NCBI RefSeq assembly: GCF_001039355.2
Contig: NW_019775536.1
Location: 312,110-376,109, forward strand
Source: Lingula anatina
Lineage: Eukaryota; Brachiopoda; Lingulata; Lingulida; Lingulidae
DNA length: 64,000 bases
Direction: 5' to 3'
Shown: positions 59,872 to 64,000 of the stretch, piece by piece
Numbering within the stretch: position 1 is the stretch's first letter
Layout of the letters: the number at the start of each line of letters is the position of its first letter
Made by a program: the position numbers and the translations under genes
Notes under the pieces: model-generated
Database searches by the model: none
What the model saw: the letters and a program-made list of their open reading frames with translations, nothing else
Told to the model about the DNA's origin: nothing

Positions 59872-61954
59872 GTCAACTGGCAAATTTGGATGATTTATTT
59901 TTGATATCATCAATGAGTTGCTCTATTCTATGTCAGATAAACTTGATAGGGGCAAGTGGGGTGCTTTAAGAACATATTTTGATTTGGAAATGGGTTTTCT
60001 TCACATTTCTTGAATTTGAAAGGACAATGGTCATGGCGTCAGAATGGCCCAAACGGAACATATTCTTCAGAAAACATGCCCAACTAACGACATCTTTATC
60101 CAAATACACAAATTAAAAGCTCATTTTGTAAATTTTGGACTTTAAAAAATGTCCTATTTGCTCGGCCTGAGAGTTAATGAGCTACGTGGTCATGTGGTTC
60201 GATGACGACAATCGTGCCACCGGCGGAACTGTCGAACTTCTGATAAAAGTTTATACTCATTCAAATCTCTTACCCGAGGGGTCAAAACCCTCGTGAAACT
60301 GTGTAAAACCATTTACCGTCTATTCAATTCTTTAACAAGCATTTAATTATGCTTATCCCAAGTTGTATAAAACACTGCATTTGAATGACTTAAGGGTACT
60401 GTTGATTATTCCATATGAGGTCCATGTTATTTGTGAAATTCAATTTATTTTATTAAACCGCTGACACCCCGTCTTGCATACTTTTATTAAACTGAGGTAA
60501 ACAAGGCCTGTTACCTTTACAAGTCCTATCTTAATCATCCATCTAACTGGAACTTCCTTTGTCTTGTCTTTGTCTTGCGAGTATCGAACGCACTCTCGCT
60601 GGTGATATTTATCTCAGGTAAAAATCTACATGTGCATTAGTTTCAAAGAGCAGCTCCCGCAGACCTGGGGGTACTAGATAAAATCTGAACACCAGGTTTA
60701 TTGAGGAGCTAGAGAAACAAAGGAAGAATTTTTCCTGCAGAGCTTCATAGGAATCTTAACACGATTTGAACCAGCTTAGACCTCCAAACTAACAGGGTAA
60801 CATGGGTAATTTTCACAAACAAATAATAAAGCTATATTTTAGTTCCTTTTAAATAAATATACCGTTATGGGTTAATTAGAATATTAATTAAATCGCGAGA
60901 ATATTTTTGACTTAAATGATGATTTTATTATTAATGGAAATTAATGAAGCTACTATATGTGGTTCATTTGCTGTGATTACACTGCCCTTCCTGTTTTGCG
61001 TTAGTCTACATTTTGCTGTACGTGCTCGGAATTTTTTAAAATATGTGCGTACAATTTTTGCAGGTCTGGTTATGCCCCTGTTATGTGATGAAAGTCTAAA
61101 TTTGGCAATTGGTTCCTTTGCTTATTAGAATAGAATTGCAGTGTAAAATTTTCAACAAGATGTTGGTGCAATAGCCCTTCACTCTTTGTGGATATTTCCC
61201 CTGTCAAAGTTTCTCTAAAATTATCTTTCAATCTTTACTCTTTCAAGGGCAGTATAAAGTTATCTGACATATTTTCGTGAAAACTTAATGACAAGCCAAG
61301 TGTCTCAAGTTCATTCCGTACCCAATTTTTACCCAAGCAATTTTTTTTCTTGAGTAGATCTTTATAGCATGCTGTTATAATACAATTTTTCGAAGAGGGG
61401 ATCTAAATCAATATTTAAAAAAGTGTAGCTTCATACTTAAAAGAATTGGGTATCTACCGCTTTTCATAATATACCAAGTTATGTACAATGAACTTAGTAA
61501 TCAGTATAGTGCTCTTTTTTTACACCCAACATTCTTTTAAAAATCTGTATGTGCTATTCTTATATCCCTTACCAGGTTAAATCTCCATGCATAATTTAAA
61601 ATATACTAACGTACATAAAACTGCACATTTAGTAAACGCATGAAAGTAATGATTTTTTACATGCTTCTAGTAGCAAACAGTGCTCTTTTACCTTGATCTG
61701 CTACATGTTTTTGGGTTTGACAAAGCTTACAAATTTGCAAAAAGTTTTGTGTACAGCTGCAGAACTTGCTTTTCAAGTTATCAAATGATAAAATTATTTT
61801 ATAAATCAGATGAAATAACCTTCAGAAACAAATCCTTAAAGCATAAACGAATTAGGATTATATACAAACTATTTTATTACAGCAGTTCCCAAATTTTCTT
61901 TAATATACCCCTCTTTTTCTGTTTTTCCTCAACATGTTTTCTTCCACGGAAGTA

Positions 61955-62362
61955 ATGCCTGGGCATACGCATGCTTCAGGATACCCTGAGAGCAATTACT
62001 TTTATTAATGTTCGCGACAGTGTTTGAACTCAATTGTTAAAAATATTGATATTTAACGTCATTTACAAATACCAATAATATAACCCCATGAAATAAATGA
62101 GATATATTGAAAAATATGAAAGCCCACCATGACGAGTTTGATACCTGTTATTACCTGGTTTGGGATGTGCAGTGGTACATAATTAACAGGTTTTATTGTT
62201 AACGAGCTCTTGGTCAACTACAATGCATTTAAAATGCATCAGCAATTAGTAAGCTTGCCAACTGATTACAGTTAATCTGAAAGACTATCAGCTTTTGATA
62301 TGATCTAAACCACCTGAGGTGACCATGATCTCATCGCATCGCACCTATTGTCACCGAAGTTA
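61955..62362 (-). repeat. About 400-bp dispersed repeat, copy 2 (inverted relative to 49556-49960)
   Basis: GGATACCCTGAGAG, 'TTAATGTTCGCGACAGTGTT' and 'TATTGTCACCGAAGT' are reverse complements, in reverse order, of words in 49556-49960. Moderately diverged. Confidence 0.75.
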
Positions 62363-63196
62363 CTAAGTCACGGAAGACCGTCACAGACAAAGAAAAGATT
62401 GTGAACAAGTGCTGCAATTTCGGTGAATCCCACAGCAACACACTGAGGCATAACGAAAATTGCTCAACTCCGTTCAACACAACTTTCCTAAACTTCTCTG
62501 TCTGTATGCACTTGCAGCACAGTTGAGTCTTATAAATATATGTAGACCTTTATCCTCATTATCGTCACAGTACCATGTTACCCAGATCTGTTGCTTCATT
62601 TATGCATATTGAGGTGAGGTTTACTAAAACGCTTTTTGTCTACTAATAGATTGTTTTTATAATTTTTTTAATAGCAGGGATCGATTAAAACATAACTGTA
62701 GTGTATAGATTAAGTGCTGGATCTTCAGAATTCGAGAAATGGATTTTTATATGACTATTGTCCTTGAAGTCTAAATAGTCACCAACATACATGTCAATAT
62801 AATAACAACGTATTCACTCTGCAGGTGCAAAAAAGAAAAAAAAAATGCATAATATCACTTTACACATAAGTCTGTCAAAGAAAACATAGCACAAATATCA
62901 GTGCCATGCCATTTTATTAACAAAAAAATGTCTCTCCTTTATATGAACAAGACCCTTTTATCTACTGGTACTGAGATACAGTTAGAAACACTTAACTGTT
63001 TACACCATTTTTCACTTTTTTATATATATCCACCACACAAACAAAATCATTTAATATCACTGGCTTTTACATTATACAAACTCCATTTACATTTGCAGAT
63101 TGAAATGGCATCAAATGAAAAGAACTGCTTCTTTCTTATTATGTGCACATACAGTATGGATGTGGTCCCAGGCTTTAAAACAACAAGCAGACAATT

Positions 63197-63420
63197 AGGG
63201 ACCGTTCACATGAAAAATCTATTGGCGGTATCTTGTGATCACGGTCTGTGCCCTGAATACCCCGTGGCGTAATTACTGGCAGCGCTAGCGAGTTACTTCC
63301 AAAGCTGTAATTAATTCTCGGCTGTGCTTGGAGGAGATTCTGACACCAGACCGTGATCACAAGATACCGCCAATAGATTTTTAGATTTTTAGAAAATAGA
63401 TTTTTCATGTGAACGGTCCT
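63197..63420 (+). mobile_element. MITE with AGGGACCGTTCACATG ends, copy 2
   Basis: AGGGACCGTTCACATGAAAA at the left and its reverse complement, ending ATGTGAACGGTCCT, at the right; about 224 bp. The inner GGCGGTATCTTGTGATCACG pairs with GTGATCACAAGATACCGCC. Copy 1 is at 50523-50746. Confidence 0.9.
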
Positions 63421-64000
63421 CAAGGCAAAGCATGGTTAATATCGCCATGCTGGTGGACTTGAGTACAATGGGGGAGGTTGGGTGGGTGGGGGTTATTGGT
63501 TCTAAATGCTCCTCAAAATATTTCAGCTTCTAAATTTTTTTTTTTCAAGCACGTTCACTTTATTTCATACATTCAAAAGACATGTATTTTCCAATGTAAA
63601 ATTTAGATGTCTCAACCAAAATTCTTTATCGCATCTTTCACCACAGAGAGCCAGCTACATGCATGATTATGAATTTTAGAGTTTGTTTACAGCTAGTGAA
63701 GTTTATATATTTAGAACAGGTATACTTCAGTTGTGTAATGGTTGATTTAATTTTAATATATTAAAATTGCATTTTTTGGTTGGCAACAATATCTTAACCA
63801 GTGTTGACTTAAACTGTAACTGGTGTGAACTCAACCATAAAAATATTGCACATCTTGTAGTTTTAAATCTAAATATAGATGATAATTGAAACTCCATAAA
63901 TTATTATGGTGGAATTTAAAAGAAAATTGGCTTTTTCTACACTCAGCTGTCACCCTGTTACCTCCAACCCCCCCCCCCCCAAAAAAAAAAAAAAAAAAAA

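Larger units (their letters stand above)
59872..64000. other. Non-coding region to window end
   Basis: No coding exon recognised. Contains the inverted partner repeat at 61955-62362, the MITE at 63197-63420 and a C11 then A-run at 63969-64000 that looks like a contig or low-quality end. It may be the 3' flank of the MORN1-like gene. Confidence 0.55.

Noticed and set aside
61680-61955. 91-codon open frame with Cys and Phe-rich content
   Set aside because: No domain or flanking splice structure; AT-rich chance frame.

Overview
This is a piece of an animal nuclear genome. It is AT-rich and intron-rich, with canonical GT-AG introns, many short inverted-repeat transposons and microsatellites, and no bacterial features. 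Protein matches are to metazoan families. The density of small DNA transposons, the ACATGTA-type low-complexity words and the degenerate 'ACCTTGAATTTGAC' satellite suggest a marine lophotrochozoan, perhaps a mollusc. That placement is a guess; 'animal' is not.

Layout. (1) 2-5855, plus strand: 3' part of a FAM161 ciliary/centriolar gene; one exon appears twice around a run of Ns. (2) 8786-15259, minus strand: ZNF410-like six-finger gene, reconstructed as 598 aa; its last exons also appear twice around a single N. (3) 15260-16273: likely bidirectional promoter. (4) 20702-36200, plus strand: complete XPO1/CRM1 nuclear export receptor in 24 coding exons, two of them alternatives, giving 1072 aa. 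(5) 38955-47861, minus strand: complete S9 (prolyl-oligopeptidase family) serine peptidase, 14 exons, 658 aa. (6) 47862-55309: repeat-rich spacer or first intron with several MITE families, a Tc1-like relic and a tRNA-Gly relic. (7) 55310-about 59871, plus strand: MORN1-like gene without its first exon. (8) the rest: repeat-bearing non-coding DNA ending in a C/A homopolymer tract.

The main discovery candidate is in XPO1. The exon encoding the NES-binding groove is present twice in tandem (30917-31073 and 31118-31274). Both copies are 157 nt, in the same phase, with good splice sites, and separated by only 44 nt. Because 157 is not a multiple of three, using both or neither breaks the frame, so they should be mutually exclusive. 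The two encoded 52-residue segments differ at two positions only: D523E and C528V. Cys528, at exactly the human number in this reconstruction, is the residue that leptomycin B and related inhibitors bind covalently. The gene therefore appears able to switch, by splicing, between a Cys528 and a Val528 export receptor. The copies differ at 19 nucleotides, 16 of them silent, which argues for an old, selected duplication and against an assembly error.

Three other duplications (FAM161, ZNF410, and 54.4/54.7 kb) each sit next to N bases and look like unmerged haplotypes. They should not be read as biology without long-read support.
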